In this document: one piece after another, positions 1-9,772 of the stretch
Layout: each line of letters starts with the position of its first letter
Position numbering within the stretch: the stretch's first letter is position 1
Assembly: GCA_030522415.1 (NCBI GenBank)
Contig: CM060108.1
Coordinates: 54,104,452 to 54,168,451 of the forward strand
Source of the DNA: Channallabes apus
Lineage: Eukaryota > Chordata > Actinopteri > Siluriformes > Clariidae
Direction of reading: 5' to 3'
DNA: 64,000 nt
Program-made: the position numbers and the translations under genes
The notes under the pieces: model-generated
Database searches by the model: none
The model's input: the letters and a program-made list of their open reading frames with translations, nothing else
Told to the model about the DNA's origin: nothing

Positions 1-228
1 TCCTCCAGCATCCCGATTCGTACCAGCTCGTTTATGACTGTACTCCGCAACAGGCTGGCGATGCGGGGGTTGCAATTCCTCAATGTTGCTTGTACAATTT
101 CTCTTTCAGTCTTCCTTGGAGCTCGTAACTAGGTAACCGCCTGTTACACCTTCAGCATTCCTTTACAATGTAGAAAGAAATAAAAATCAGGAACAAAAAT
201 TAGAAAGTGACCCCAAACTTTTGAACGG
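1..228. mobile_element. Tc1-like transposon end (fragment)
   Basis: The stretch at about 195-226 reads GTGACCCCAAACTTTTGAAC followed by GGTAGTG, the outer end of a common fish Tc1-like inverted repeat. The same end recurs at 17028-17047. No transposase frame is visible upstream, so this is a terminal remnant. The first 130 bases are not recognised. Confidence 0.5.
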
Positions 229-834
229 TAGTGTGTGTGTATTACATACATGTACACACAAGGCATATTATTTATAAATATATTTTTCAAAACTATGGGT
301 CTGAGGGATGCACAAACCATTAAACAAGTTTTTTTTATTAGTTTTCTTAAACCAATGCATTCCACAATAAAAAAATAAGTGGAGTTATGGCACGTTATCA
401 ACACCTCCTGATTTGAGAATTAATTCAAGCGGGACTTTAATCAGTATTATTTACCAGTGAATGTATAATTGTGTTCATGTTGGTGTGTTCATGTGGTTCA
501 TGTTCGGCTGCTCCCATTAAGGCGTCACCACTGCATACCATCCGATGTAAATTAAAAAAAATTATCCATCCTTTTACGGAGCAATTTCATTGGCTAGAGA
601 CTGAGATTGACAAATCAAAAATACTGTCATGTTTCATCATCCTAAAATCATCGTGGTTTTAAGTCAACACAGTGACATCAGAAGCTAGGTAATGAGCTGG
701 TAATGTTGTCTTACTGCCAGCTGTACTTTCGTAATTGTATAAAAAATAAAATGAAAACCATGAGCAAATATGCAATGTGATGAGTAGTGAGTATGTTACT
801 GTGTGAGAAAGCAGATCAGAGTGTTTAATCGTAT
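229..834. other. No gene seen
   Basis: AT-rich DNA with a short TG run near 229-240. Only short chance frames are present and no family is recognised. Confidence 0.5.
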
Positions 835-1515
835 GTGATGTTCTGGTTGAGAGTCTGTATAGCCTGTGGGAAGAAGCTCCTCCTCAGTCACTCTGTGTTG
901 ACCTTCAGGGAGCGGACCACAGAGAGAACAGTTCATTGCTTGGGTGGCTGAAGTCTTTCATGATCTTTCTGGCCTTGGTGCAGCACCGCTTGCTGTAGAT
1001 TGAGTGCAGGTCAGGGTGCTCGGCACGGATGATGCGCTTAGGTAATAAAACTACCCTGTGTAGAGCTCGTCTGTTCTGCATAGTGCTGTTCCCAAACAAG
1101 ATTGTGATGTTTTCCATCAGGATGCTCTCTATGGTGCAAGATTTTAAAGTTCCTAATCACCTTAGAGAGCAGTTGACGCCTCTCAAGAGTCTGAGGTGGT
1201 AGAGACGCTGCGAGGCCTTTTTCACCATGGTGTTGATGTGACGGGCCCATGACAGGTCCCCCGTGATGTGAACACTGAGGTATCTGAATCTGTCCACTCT
1301 CTCCAATGAGCTATTGTTGATGACTGGGGTCTGGTACTTTCTCTCCTGCTTTGTACTGAAGTCCACCATCAGCTCTTTCTGATGTTCAGGAGGAGGTTGT
1401 TGCTGTGGTACCAATTCTCCAGATTTCTACTCTTCTCCAGGTAGACCAGAGGCCAGGGCCACCAGAACGGTGTCGTCAGCAAAACTTTGAGGTGATATTT
1501 GTGGTGGAGTGGTCA
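835..1515 (-). mobile_element. LINE reverse-transcriptase C-terminal remnant
   Basis: Read on the minus strand, three frames broken by shifts together give the C-terminal part of a fish non-LTR reverse-transcriptase protein. The order is a VDF motif, FRYLSVHITGDLSW, KKASQRLYHLRLL, then FGNSTMQNRRAL and DLHSIYSKRC. A sister fragment of the same family lies at 25124-25381 on the plus strand. Coding continuity is lost, so this is dead. It resembles the Rex1/CR1 group, but that assignment is from memory. Confidence 0.7.
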
Positions 1516-1519
1516 TGCA

Positions 1520-1775
1520 GTCGTAGGTGTACAATGAGTATTGCAGGATGCCAATAAGATTTTGGCCTGGCCCCCTTTGCAGCTATAACAGCTTCAACTT
1601 TTCTATGAAGGCTTTCCATAAGGTTTAGGGGGGAATTTTTGGCCATTCTTCCAGAAGCGCATTTGTGAGGTCAGACACTGTTGGATGAGAAGACCTGGCT
1701 TGCAGTCTCCACTGTATTTCATCCCAAAGGTGTTCTAAGAGGTTGAAGTCAGGACTTTGCTCAATCATTAGAGAC
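1520..1775 (-). pseudogene. Tc1-like transposase C-terminus remnant
   Basis: The minus-strand translation contains SPDFNLLEHLWDEI, the degenerate form of the Tc1 SPDLNPIEHLW block that carries the third catalytic residue. It is followed by ALLEEWPKIPP and the terminal AAKGG-type end. In-frame stops interrupt it. The rest of the transposon is absent. Confidence 0.7.
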
Positions 1776-1837
1776 CTACCAGATTTACTTTATATTTCCA
1801 CTTATTTCACTTTAGAATAACAGGTCAGTTAATTTTC

Positions 1838-2460
1838 ATGTTCTGGGTCAAATCCCAGAGGAGAGCCTTCAGGAGAGTGAACACCAGGAATGCAGCAGGA
1901 CCAGACGGCATCTCAGGCCGTATCCTCAGAGCCTGTGCAAACCAGCTAGCACCTGTGTTCACAGAGATATTCAACTTCCCTCTCTCAATCGGTGATCCCC
2001 ACATGCTTCAAAGAGAATCATTGTTCCTGTTCCGAAGAAACCACATCCTGTTTCTCTCAATGACTATCGCCCTGTAGCCCTCACCTCAGTAGTGATGAAG
2101 TGCTTTGAGGGCCTGGTCAGAGACTTCATCATTTAATCTCTACCAGACACACTTGACCCACTACAGTTCGCTTACCGTCCAAATCGTTCCACAGACGATG
2201 CAATCTCTCATCTCCTCCACACATCACTCACTCACTCACTTGGACACTAGAAGGGGGAATTATGTTATACACACACACAAGTTGTGTATATAAGTATATA
2301 CAGCTGTCTCTTATTTAATTTACCTTCTGTTTTCTTTTTCATATTTATTTTCCATTCATAGTCTTTTATTTTAAGGTCACAGGCAGTTGTCTAAGTGTTT
2401 CACTGCATATTGTACGGTGTATGACTGTGTATGTGACAAATTTGAATTTAATTTGATTAG
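1838..2460 (+). mobile_element. LINE RT N-terminal fragment with 3' tail
   Basis: Frames spell [19 protein letters not shown], then [19 protein letters not shown] and [19 protein letters not shown], the finger region of a fish non-LTR reverse transcriptase. It has frameshifts near 1990 and 2080. The fragment then jumps to a LINE-like 3' end near 2400-2460. The catalytic palm is missing, so this is an internally deleted dead copy. Confidence 0.7.
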
Positions 2461-2764
2461 AAAAATTACTTAAACATGGATTCTTCACCGTTTTATTCTT
2501 CCTATACTATAGCAGTTTGGTCCATCACTAAGCCACAGTTTGAAATCAGAATGTAAATTTAACAAGTAAAAGAAAATTTAGAAAAATTGGCTTTTCAGCA
2601 TAAGTAAGTCACGCTCTCAGAAAGCATCAATTTAATATATATATTTTAAAAAAATTATAAAGATGTTGATGCAAATGTAAAAACAATACAGAGACAGAAC
2701 AAATAATTAATTGTGATGTATTGGGACAATGTTTTTATAATAGAATTCCATTTTCCCCCAACAG
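2461..2764 (+). repeat. Zinc-finger duplicon flank (copy 1)
   Basis: Intron or upstream DNA of the zinc-finger copy. It matches 32790-33010 on the same strand and, inverted, about 20460-20680. The last 100 bases also match 44275-44379, just before the third zinc-finger copy. It ends in a pyrimidine-rich CCCCCAACAG splice acceptor. Confidence 0.65.
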
Positions 2765-3961
2765 ATAAGGAACATGATGCCCTCAACTGTCTCCAGCAGT
2801 CATCAAATGACTATTGGCATTCTTATTTTTGCGATGAGACAGGAACCAGTGCAGACAGGCCTTATTCACTCCTTAGAGCCTGGACAAAGTTTTACTCAAG
2901 TAAATGCACCCTCAGCACACCAGCTCAATCATGAACCAGATAAACCACATCAGTGCACACAGTGCGGAAAGAGGTTCCTTTACAGAAGTAAACTCCTTCG
3001 ACATCAGCGCATCCACTCAGGAGAGAAGCCGTATCAGTGCAGACAGTGTGGAAAGGGATTTACTCAGCAGAGTTCTCTCGACATACACCAATGCATTCAA
3101 AAAGAGAAAAAGCCATATCAATGCTCACAATGCGGAAAGGGTTTTGCTCAGCAGAGATGGCTCCAAAAACACAGATGCATTCAGGCAGAAGAGAAGCCGC
3201 ATCGGTGCTCACAGTGTGGAAAGGTTTACACTTACAAATCTACTCTTCGGCGGCATGAGCGCATTCACACAGGAGAGAAGCCATATCAGTGCTCACAGTG
3301 TGGAAAGTGTTTCCATAATGGAAGTCTTCTTAAGCGCCACCTAGCAGTACATGCAGAACAGAAGCCGTATCCGTGCTTAAAATGTGCAAACAGTTTCAGT
3401 TGCAAATATCTCCTGCAGCGCCATGAGCATGTTCACACGGGAGAGAAGCCGCATCACTGCTCGCTTTGTGGCAAGAGTTTTACTCGAAAGAACTGTCTCA
3501 TGATCCATCAGCGTATTCACACTGGAGAGAAGCCTTACACATGCTCACAATGTGGAAAGTGTTTCAGCGAACAAAGTAATCTCAAGGTCCATCAGCTCAT
3601 TCACACTGGAGAAAAACCCTATCACTGCTCAGAGTGTGGGAAGAGTTTCAGGCGGAAGGCTGCTCTTCAACATCACAAGCACGTTCACACTGGAGAGAGG
3701 CCTTACATCTGCTCACAGTGTGGAAAGGGTTTTATTTGCCAAGATGCTCTAAAAGTACACCAGCGCATTCACACAGGAGTGAGACCGTATTACTGCTCAG
3801 AGTGTGGAAAGAGTTTTTTTTGCCAAGCTGCTCTAAATGTACACCAGCGCATTCACACAGGAGTGAGACCTTTTCACTGCCCAGAGTGTGGGAAGAGTTT
3901 TATTCAATCATGTCAGCTTACAAGACACCAGATCATCCACACAAAGAAAAGTACAAATTAA
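2765..3961 (+). CDS. C2H2 zinc-finger protein, terminal exon (copy 1)
   Basis: An open exon encodes a tandem C2H2 zinc-finger protein, presumably a nuclear DNA-binding regulator. A short leader of about 58 residues from the ATG at 2774 is followed by 12 fingers of 28 residues joined by TGEKP-type linkers. Fingers 2 and 3 end in Gln instead of the second zinc-binding His (HQCIQ, HRCIQ) and may not fold normally. No KRAB, SCAN, BTB or other effector domain is visible, so upstream exons may lie outside the recognised sequence. The acceptor ending at 2764 is conserved in all three copies, so the true start may be in an upstream exon. The frame ends at TAA, and AATAAA follows at 4149. Paralogues lie at 18461-19708 (minus) and 44380-47961 (pseudogene). 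Confidence 0.88.
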   Translation: MRNMMPSTVSSSHQMTIGILIFAMRQEPVQTGLIHSLEPGQSFTQVNAPSAHQLNHEPDKPHQCTQCGKRFLYRSKLLRHQRIHSGEKPYQCRQCGKGFTQQSSLDIHQCIQKEKKPYQCSQCGKGFAQQRWLQKHRCIQAEEKPHRCSQCGKVYTYKSTLRRHERIHTGEKPYQCSQCGKCFHNGSLLKRHLAVHAEQKPYPCLKCANSFSCKYLLQRHEHVHTGEKPHHCSLCGKSFTRKNCLMIHQRIHTGEKPYTCSQCGKCFSEQSNLKVHQLIHTGEKPYHCSECGKSFRRKAALQHHKHVHTGERPYICSQCGKGFICQDALKVHQRIHTGVRPYYCSECGKSFFCQAALNVHQRIHTGVRPFHCPECGKSFIQSCQLTRHQIIHTKKSTN

Positions 3962-4148
3962 TGGAGATTAGAATGCGTTTACACTGAACGGAATGAGTGG
4001 GGAAGATGCACATGGTCTGAAACATATCAAAATAGAGAAATGCATGAATATTTACAAAGTTGTTAAAATGTTTGCATTGGGTTTAATTATACATTAAACA
4101 AAATCATTTAACATGTTTAAATTAAGGGCAAAATTTCAGCGTGATCTG

Positions 4149-4154
4149 AATAAA
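4149..4154 (+). promoter_or_regulatory. Candidate polyA signal of zinc-finger copy 1
   Basis: AATAAA lies 188 bases after the zinc-finger stop codon, and another AATAAA-like site is near 4182. It is plausible as the mRNA 3' end but not proven. Confidence 0.4.
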
Positions 4155-4204
4155 AATCAATAGTAACAGTTGGTATATTTACAATAAATTTATATTCATG
4201 TATA

Positions 4205-4322
4205 TACATATCTCCATATTTATATCATTCTCTTATCTATGTGGCTTAAGGACCTGGGGCTTAATTTCGTACCATAACATCGAAGTGTGCTACTATGACA
4301 ATAAAGAATCGTTGAATCCTTG
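4205..4322 (+). mobile_element. LINE 3' tail fragment
   Basis: The sequence ends in ATGACAATAAAGAATCGTTG followed by AATCCTT, like the 3' ends of Rex1/CR1-type fish LINEs. The tail at 11110-11155 is similar. No coding part is attached. Confidence 0.45.
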
Positions 4323-4468
4323 ATAAAAACACTCATAAGATATTAAGTTACAGCAAAAGACTCAGCGCTGCACTAATTCTTTTACTATTAGTCTGTTCAC
4401 AGTACTCATCTAAATCCTTATAGAGCGAAGTGGATTGTATGGGTGACAACTCTAGACTAACCACAGAT

Positions 4469-5072
4469 ACCCCTTTTCCACTGCTCTGGTTCCCGCGCCG
4501 GTTCCCAATTTTGGAACCAGTTCCACAGAAAAAAGTTGGTGCCGGTGCCCTAAAATAAGCACCGGCACCTAAACTCTGCTGGTCTAGTCACGAGAACCCG
4601 TGATGTCATGAGCGGTGGCGGAGTTATAGGGACCGTTAATGTGGAGCGCGGACGAAACAAAAGTGCTATTATAATTTGGACATCGGTTGAGATTCAGCAG
4701 AAATTGGAAAGTGCTTTAAGAAAAAAAAAAAGTGTATGAGGAAACAAGAGAAGAACTAATAGTCGCTTCACACGAACAACCGACCAAATAGTGTATAAGC
4801 TAGTTGTCTATATCGATCTGTTTCAGCAGTTATAACACGTCGAATAAGCTGCTTTTGGATACTGAAATACATTTTCATAGTTTGTAGAATAACCAGTAAA
4901 CTGACTTTGGGCAAGTTCGATTCTGTTTAGTGGGTGTGGCCTGTGACGTATTATCATGCAGTTCTCGCTGAGCTCCTGTCTAGTGTAAACACGGGCCGGT
5001 TCTCGGTGGTTCCCAGTCCAGCACCGGCTGAGCACCAGAACTGGCACCAGCATCAGTGTAGTGGAAATGAGG
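4469..5072. mobile_element. PIF/Harbinger-like non-autonomous element
   Basis: The left end CCCCTTTTCCACTG and the right end, read in reverse as CCTCATTTCCACTACACTG, form imperfect inverted repeats. Both are followed by GC-rich stretches built from GGTTCC and GCACCGG units. This is typical of fish Harbinger MITEs. There is no transposase inside. Confidence 0.6.
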
Positions 5073-5109
5073 TAAGAGTGCATGTAAAGTAGAAACGTTT
5101 CCATCATCC

Positions 5110-5350
5110 TGTCCAGTAGGTGGTGGATAAACATCTCACTACAGGACAAAGGAGAAGAAGTAGTTGTTTGGCCGCATGAACTGCTTTTTTATCCAGCTAA
5201 GCTAAAACAATCTCGACATGTAGCTGTTTCTACCGACAGTTTTACAGAGACACTTACATTTAACCGAATTAAACTAATAACAGCATTTGGAGAGGATTAA
5301 CTTACTGATCCTGAGGCAAGTTATAGTCTAAACACTTACTGACTGGATCC
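5110..5350. repeat. Dispersed repeat, inverted relative to 23800-24050
   Basis: The segment includes ACATGTAGCTGTTTCTACC and ACTGATCCTGAGGCAAGTTA. Both appear in reverse complement at 23800-24050. A shorter related piece (ACCTCAGGATCC) is at 17740 and 26415. The family is unknown, probably a DNA transposon. Confidence 0.5.
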
Positions 5351-5689
5351 TAAGTGGATCTCTGGCTCATATGTAATAGTGTCCATAGTGCTGATAAACA
5401 GGATTTTAACATGCTTAACTTTGCTAATTAGTTAGATTATAGGTATGTTACATTAAAAAAGAAAACTATATATACACATATATAGTAGTAGTATATAGAG
5501 TGGTTTTGCAGTACGCTGTAGCCAAAAGGTGAGGAGAATAAACCATGGATGTGGTGGACAGTCCTGACAAACATGATATTTACTTTATATTTTCACTTTT
5601 GAATGTCAGCTCAGTTAACTTAAGAGTTTTTAATTATTAGCAGTGGTATGTAATCAAATGCTATGAGAATAAACCATGAAGGTGGTGGA

Positions 5690-5945
5690 GACTAGTGATG
5701 TGTCGTTCATGAATGATTAGTTCTTTTTGAACGAGTCATCTCGGAGATTGATTCGTTCATTTTCTATTGGGCGCGCATGCGCAAACCATCGCAAAACCTC
5801 CATATGTTATATACAGGAAACAGTATTGAACGATTCTCAGCAATAAGTCTTCGAGTCCCGAGTCGTTCGCTCTTTTGTCACGTGACTCCCATACACGCTA
5901 TGTGGTGCAATAGATTCAAAAGAACGAACGACTCAGACTAGAAGA
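5690..5945. mobile_element. hAT-like MITE
   Basis: The left end contains TAGTGATGTGTCGTTCATGA. The right end is an imperfect inverted match rich in GTTCGTTCTTTTGAATC. A related half-element lies at 17765-17880. The element is short and non-coding. Confidence 0.5.
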
Positions 5946-6430
5946 TATAAGAGGTAAGCTGCTCATTCTGTTCATTATAATATGTCCTTAGTTACATTAT
6001 AATATTTTCATAACTGGAACTACAGATCTGGCCATTAAGAACGCACATTTCGAGAAAAGGAATCCCATGACTGGCTGTGCGTGGGAAGCTGTGAAAATGC
6101 CCTTCATTACCTGTAGGGGGCAGTCGTGTTTCAGTCTGAAGTATTGTGAAGCCGAAAATGTGTTGTCTCTCTTAGGCGCCCATTGACAGCAAGCGACAGA
6201 GCTCATAAACGTGTCAAGCTCAAACTGATATGTATTTCTTCTTTTTTTTCTCTCCTTCAATGATGGTACTTCTTTGACTGCGCTTTCTCCATTCATTAGT
6301 AGTAGTTCTCCGAATTTATTATTGTTATTATTCTTATTGTAACGCACCCGTGCGTGTGTGCAAAAAGACTACAAAGATGTATGATATGTTAGCCTAAAAC
6401 ATTAGTGTGTTAATGCGTTCTAAATATACG
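5946..6430. other. No gene seen
   Basis: Mixed sequence without a convincing frame. The 116-residue antisense frame here is low-complexity (Asn run) and is not supported by any motif. Confidence 0.5.
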
Positions 6431-6523
6431 GGCACTGGTGTGGCTCAGTGATTAGGTGATCCGCCCGCCATGCGGAAGACCCAGGTTCGATTCCTGCCAG
6501 TTAATAAAATAAAATTGAATTGA
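6431..6523 (+). mobile_element. tRNA-headed short SINE with L2-like tail
   Basis: It contains a pol III A-box-like TGGCTCAGTGATTAGG and a B box GGTTCGATTCC at the tRNA spacing. It then runs directly into AATAAAATTGAATTGA, the same tail that ends the L2 LINEs of this window. It is therefore read as a tRNA-derived SINE using an L2 3' end rather than a working tRNA gene: the arms do not pair well and no clean acceptor stem is seen. Confidence 0.5.
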
Positions 6524-6633
6524 TCTAGCTACACTAAGACCTTTCCTATAGTTCAGGATGCTCTCTTTCCATGCTATTTGAAATACTAACAATTTAGTTT
6601 GACGTCATTTACGCTCTAATTTCCGAGCGCTCT

Positions 6634-7602
6634 GTGCACGTGTGCACGTTATACCAGGAAGCGAGTTTATCTCTAATAATTTTTCTTTTAGCTGGAGCTA
6701 CATTATCTAAGGTACAACGAAATGTCGACTCTAAATATTCTGTTATTATTGGGAGACACTGCTCAGCTAACCTAGAGTTTCTCATGGTTAAGTGTAGACC
6801 GTTTTATCTGCCACGGAAGTTCACCTCCACCATTATAACTGCCGCTTACATTCCTCCCGATGCTGATGCCAAACTTGCTATGAACGAACTTCATGCGGCC
6901 ATCAGCAAACAAACAACTGTTCACCCGGAGGCAGCTTTTATTGTTGCGGGGGACTTCAACCACTCCAATTTAAAGACAGTACTCCCTAAATTTCACCAGA
7001 ACATTTTCTGTCACACCAGAGGAAGCAAAACTTTAGACCATGTATACACAAACATGGTTGAAGCCTATAATGTGGACCCCCTCCCCCACTTGGGACAATC
7101 AGACCACCTTTCTTTGTTCCTTACCCCTAAGTACTCACCCCTCATCAACCGTGTGCAGCCATCAGTGAAGACCATCAAAGTGTGGCCAGCTGGGGTAGAC
7201 TTCACACTCCAGGACAGATTTCTACACACAGACTGGAGTATGTTTGCTACTCAGTCCACCTGTGGCTCTAACACAAACATAGACAGCTACACTTCCTCTG
7301 TTCTGGATAACATCAACACTACCATAGACAGTGTCACAACCCAGAAGCAGATCACCACATACCCAAATCAGAAGCCATGGATGAACAAGGAGGTGCGTCT
7401 CCTACTGAAAGCACGCAACACTGCCTTCAGATCAGGTGATGCACAGGCCTACAGCACTTCCAGGGCTAATCTGAAAAGGGGCATCAAAAAGGCCAAATAC
7501 TGCTACAAACTAAAGCTAGAGGAGCACTTTTTACACTCTGACCCACGGCGCATGTGGCAGGGCATCCAGGCCATCAGCAACTACAAACCAAGTCACTCCA
7601 CC
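6634..7602 (+). mobile_element. LINE endonuclease fragment (Rex1/CR1-like)
   Basis: A 320-residue open frame covers the C-terminal half of an apurinic-type endonuclease and the following linker of a non-LTR retrotransposon. Visible blocks are VKCRPFYLPR, AAYIPPDAD, VAGDFNHSNLK (metal-binding Asp), LDHVYTN and GQSDHLSL (catalytic Asp-His). These are followed by the lysine-rich linker PWMNKEVRLLLKARN and WQGIQAISNYK. The first endonuclease motifs are missing. The frame ends abruptly at about 7602 where another LINE begins. The matching C-terminal part reappears at 9773, but the RT fingers and palm are absent from both pieces. Confidence 0.8.
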
Positions 7603-7887
7603 ATTTTATTTACTTTGGTGCTTTATTTATATAGCACCATTAAAAACAACAATTGTTGACCAAGGTGCTGTACAGGCGGTCAAATAACATATAACATCAT
7701 GAAATACAGCACAGACCAGTACTGTCAAATTCCAGTTAGCCACAATTGTAGGCAAGTGAAGAGATGGGTTTTGAGTTTTGCTGTAAACTCATGCAGTGTA
7801 GAAACAGATCAAATAGATATCGGTAAACTGTTCCAGAGTTTTGGAGCAGCAACTGCAAAAGCTCGGTCACCTCTTGATTTTAATATA
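7603..7887 (-). mobile_element. 5'-truncated L2-like LINE, 3' part
   Basis: On the minus strand this is the 3' tail (TATATAAATAAAGCACC) and 3' region of a LINE. The copy continues on the far side of the Tc1 element at 9509-9772. The two halves join cleanly when the Tc1 and one TA are removed. Confidence 0.6.
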
Positions 7888-8104
7888 CAGTGGTGTGAAA
7901 AACTATTTCCCCCTTCCTGATTTCTTATTCTTTTGCATGTTTGTCACACTTAAATGTTTCTGCTCATCAAAAACCGTTAACTATTAGTCAAAGATAACAT
8001 AATTGAACACAAAATGCAGTTTTTAAATGAAAGTTTACGTTATTAAGGGAGAAAAAAAACTCCAAATCTACATGGCCCTGTGTGAAAAAGTGATTGCCCC
8101 CCTT
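7888..8104 (+). repeat. Left terminal inverted repeat of Tc1 copy A
   Basis: About 215 bp, pairing with 9290-9506 at high but imperfect identity. It contains a second outer-end-like motif near CATGGCCCTGTGTG, consistent with two transposase binding sites per end. Confidence 0.8.
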
Positions 8105-8265
8105 GTTAAAATATAACTTAACTGTGGTTTATCACACCTGAGTTCAATTTCTGTAGTCACCCCCAGGCCTGATTACTGACACACCTGTTTCAATCAAGAA
8201 ATCACTTAAATAGGAGCTACCTGACACAGAGAAGTAGACCAAAAGCACCTCAAAAGCTAGACATC

Positions 8266-9287
8266 ATGCCAAGATCCAAAGAAATTCAGGAACAAATGAG
8301 AACAAAAGTAATTGAGATCTAGCAGTCTGGTAAAGGTTATAAAGCCATTTCTAAAGCTTTAGGACTCCATCGAACCACAGTGAGAGCCATTATCCACAAA
8401 TGGCAAAAACATGGAACAGTGGTGAACCTTCCCAGGAGTGGCCGGCCGACCAAAATTACCCCAAGAGCGCAGAGACAACTCATCCGAGAGGCCACAAAAG
8501 ACCCCAGGACAACATCTAAAGAACTGCAGGCCTCACTTGCCTCAATTAAGGTCAGTGTTCACGACTCCACCATAAGAAAGAGACTGGGCAAAAAAGGCCT
8601 GCATGGCAGATTTCCAAGGCGCAAACCATTTTTAAGCAAAAAGAACATTAAAGCTCATCTCAATTTTTCTAAAAACGTCTCAATGATTGCCAAGACGTTT
8701 GGGAAAATACTTTGCGGACCGACGAGACAAAAGTTTAACTTTTTGGAAGGTGCGTGTCCCGTTACATCTGGCGTAAAAGTAACACAGCATTTCAGAAAAA
8801 GAACATCATACCAACAGTAAAATATGGTGGTGGTAGTGTGATGGTCTCGGGTTGTTTTGCTGCTTCAGGACCTGGAAGGCTTGCTGTGATAGATGGAACC
8901 ATGAATTCTACTGTCTACCAAAAAATCCTGAAGGAGAATGTCCGGCCATCTGTTCGTCAACTCAAGCTGAAGCGATCTTGGGTGCTGCAGCAGGACAATG
9001 ACCCAAAACGCACCAGCAAATCCACCTCTGAATGGCTGAAGAAAAACAAAATGAAGACTTTGGAGTGGCCTAGTCAAAGTCCTGACCTGAATCCTATTGA
9101 GATGTTGTGGCATGACCTTAAAAAGGCGGTTCATGCTAGAAAACCCTCAAATAAAGCTGAATTACAACAATTCTGCAAAGATGAGTGGGACAAAATTCCT
9201 CCAGAGCGCTGTAAAAGACTCGTTGCAAGTTATCGCAAATGCTTGATTGCAGTTATTGCTGCTAAGGGTGGCCCAACCAGTTATTAG
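8266..9287 (+). pseudogene. Tc1 transposase, copy A (disrupted)
   Basis: A paired-type helix-turn-helix DNA-binding N-terminus (KAISKALGLHRTTVRAIIHKW, broken across frames) is followed by a DDE catalytic core, which would cut and paste the element. The ATG at 8266 follows the left repeat. Codon 19 is TAG at 8320-8322 where copy B has Tyr. A one-base loss in an A-run near 8670 shifts the frame so that the first catalytic Asp block lies out of frame. The second half is open from 8754: QQDNDPKRTS carries the second Asp, SPDLNPIEMLW the Glu (DD34E spacing), and it ends GGPTSY. Copy A also has an Arg in place of the conserved His after DPK. Confidence 0.9.
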
Positions 9288-9289
9288 GT

Positions 9290-9506
9290 TCAGGGGGCAA
9301 TTACTTTTTCCACACAGGGCCATGTAGGTTTGGATTTTTTTTCTCCCTAAATAATAAAACCCCTCATTTAAAAACTGCATTTTGTGTTAACTTGTGTTAT
9401 CTTTGACTAATAGTTAAATGTGTTTGATGATCAGAAACATTTTGTGTGACAAATATGCAAAAGAATAAGAAATCAGGAGGGGGGCAAATAGTTTTTCACA
9501 CCACTG
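9290..9506 (-). repeat. Right terminal inverted repeat of Tc1 copy A
   Basis: Reverse complement of 7888-8104 with scattered differences. The outer end is intact (CACACCACTG). Confidence 0.8.
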
Positions 9507-9508
9507 TA

Positions 9509-9772
9509 GATCGAGGAACGTTTAATAGTCTCTGATTGGAAGATCTAAGAGACTGTCCGGAGTTATGAAGAGATATTAATTTCTATTAGATACAAAGCTG
9601 CTAACCCATTCAGTGTTTTAAAAACCAGCAACAGAACTTTAAAATCAATTCTATATCGAATTGGTAGCCAATGTAAGGACATTAAAACTGAGGTAATGTG
9701 CTCTCGTTTACGCACGCTAGTAAGGAGCCTAGCAGCAGCATTTTGTAGCATTTGCAGTCGGTAAAGATCTAA
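9509..9772 (-). mobile_element. 5'-truncated L2-like LINE, RT C-terminus
   Basis: The minus-strand frame gives YRLQMLQNAAARLLTSVRKR, EHITSVLMSLHWLP and FKVLLLVFKTLNGLA. This is the hallmark C-terminal region of L2-type reverse transcriptases. It continues the copy begun at 7603 and is truncated at about 9772, as expected for 5'-truncated LINE insertion. Confidence 0.75.

Larger units (their letters stand above)
7888..9506 (+). mobile_element. Tc1-family transposon, copy A (full-length, inactive)
   Basis: This 1619-bp element starts and ends with CAGTGGTGTGAAAAACTATT and is flanked by the TA target duplication (7886-7887 and 9507-9508). Its inverted repeats are about 215 bp each, the long IR form of fish Tc1 elements. 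It sits inside the LINE copy 7603-9772. One transposase gene on the plus strand is broken. The sister copy B is at 42659. Confidence 0.92.

Noticed and set aside
3037..3344. Additional frames overlapping the zinc-finger exon in other phases
   Set aside because: Shadow frames produced by the finger repeat; the same happens in copies 2 and 3.
2940..3940. Regular 84-bp periodicity resembling a CRISPR or satellite array
   Set aside because: The period is one C2H2 finger (28 codons) in an open frame; the repeats are coding, and the host is a vertebrate.
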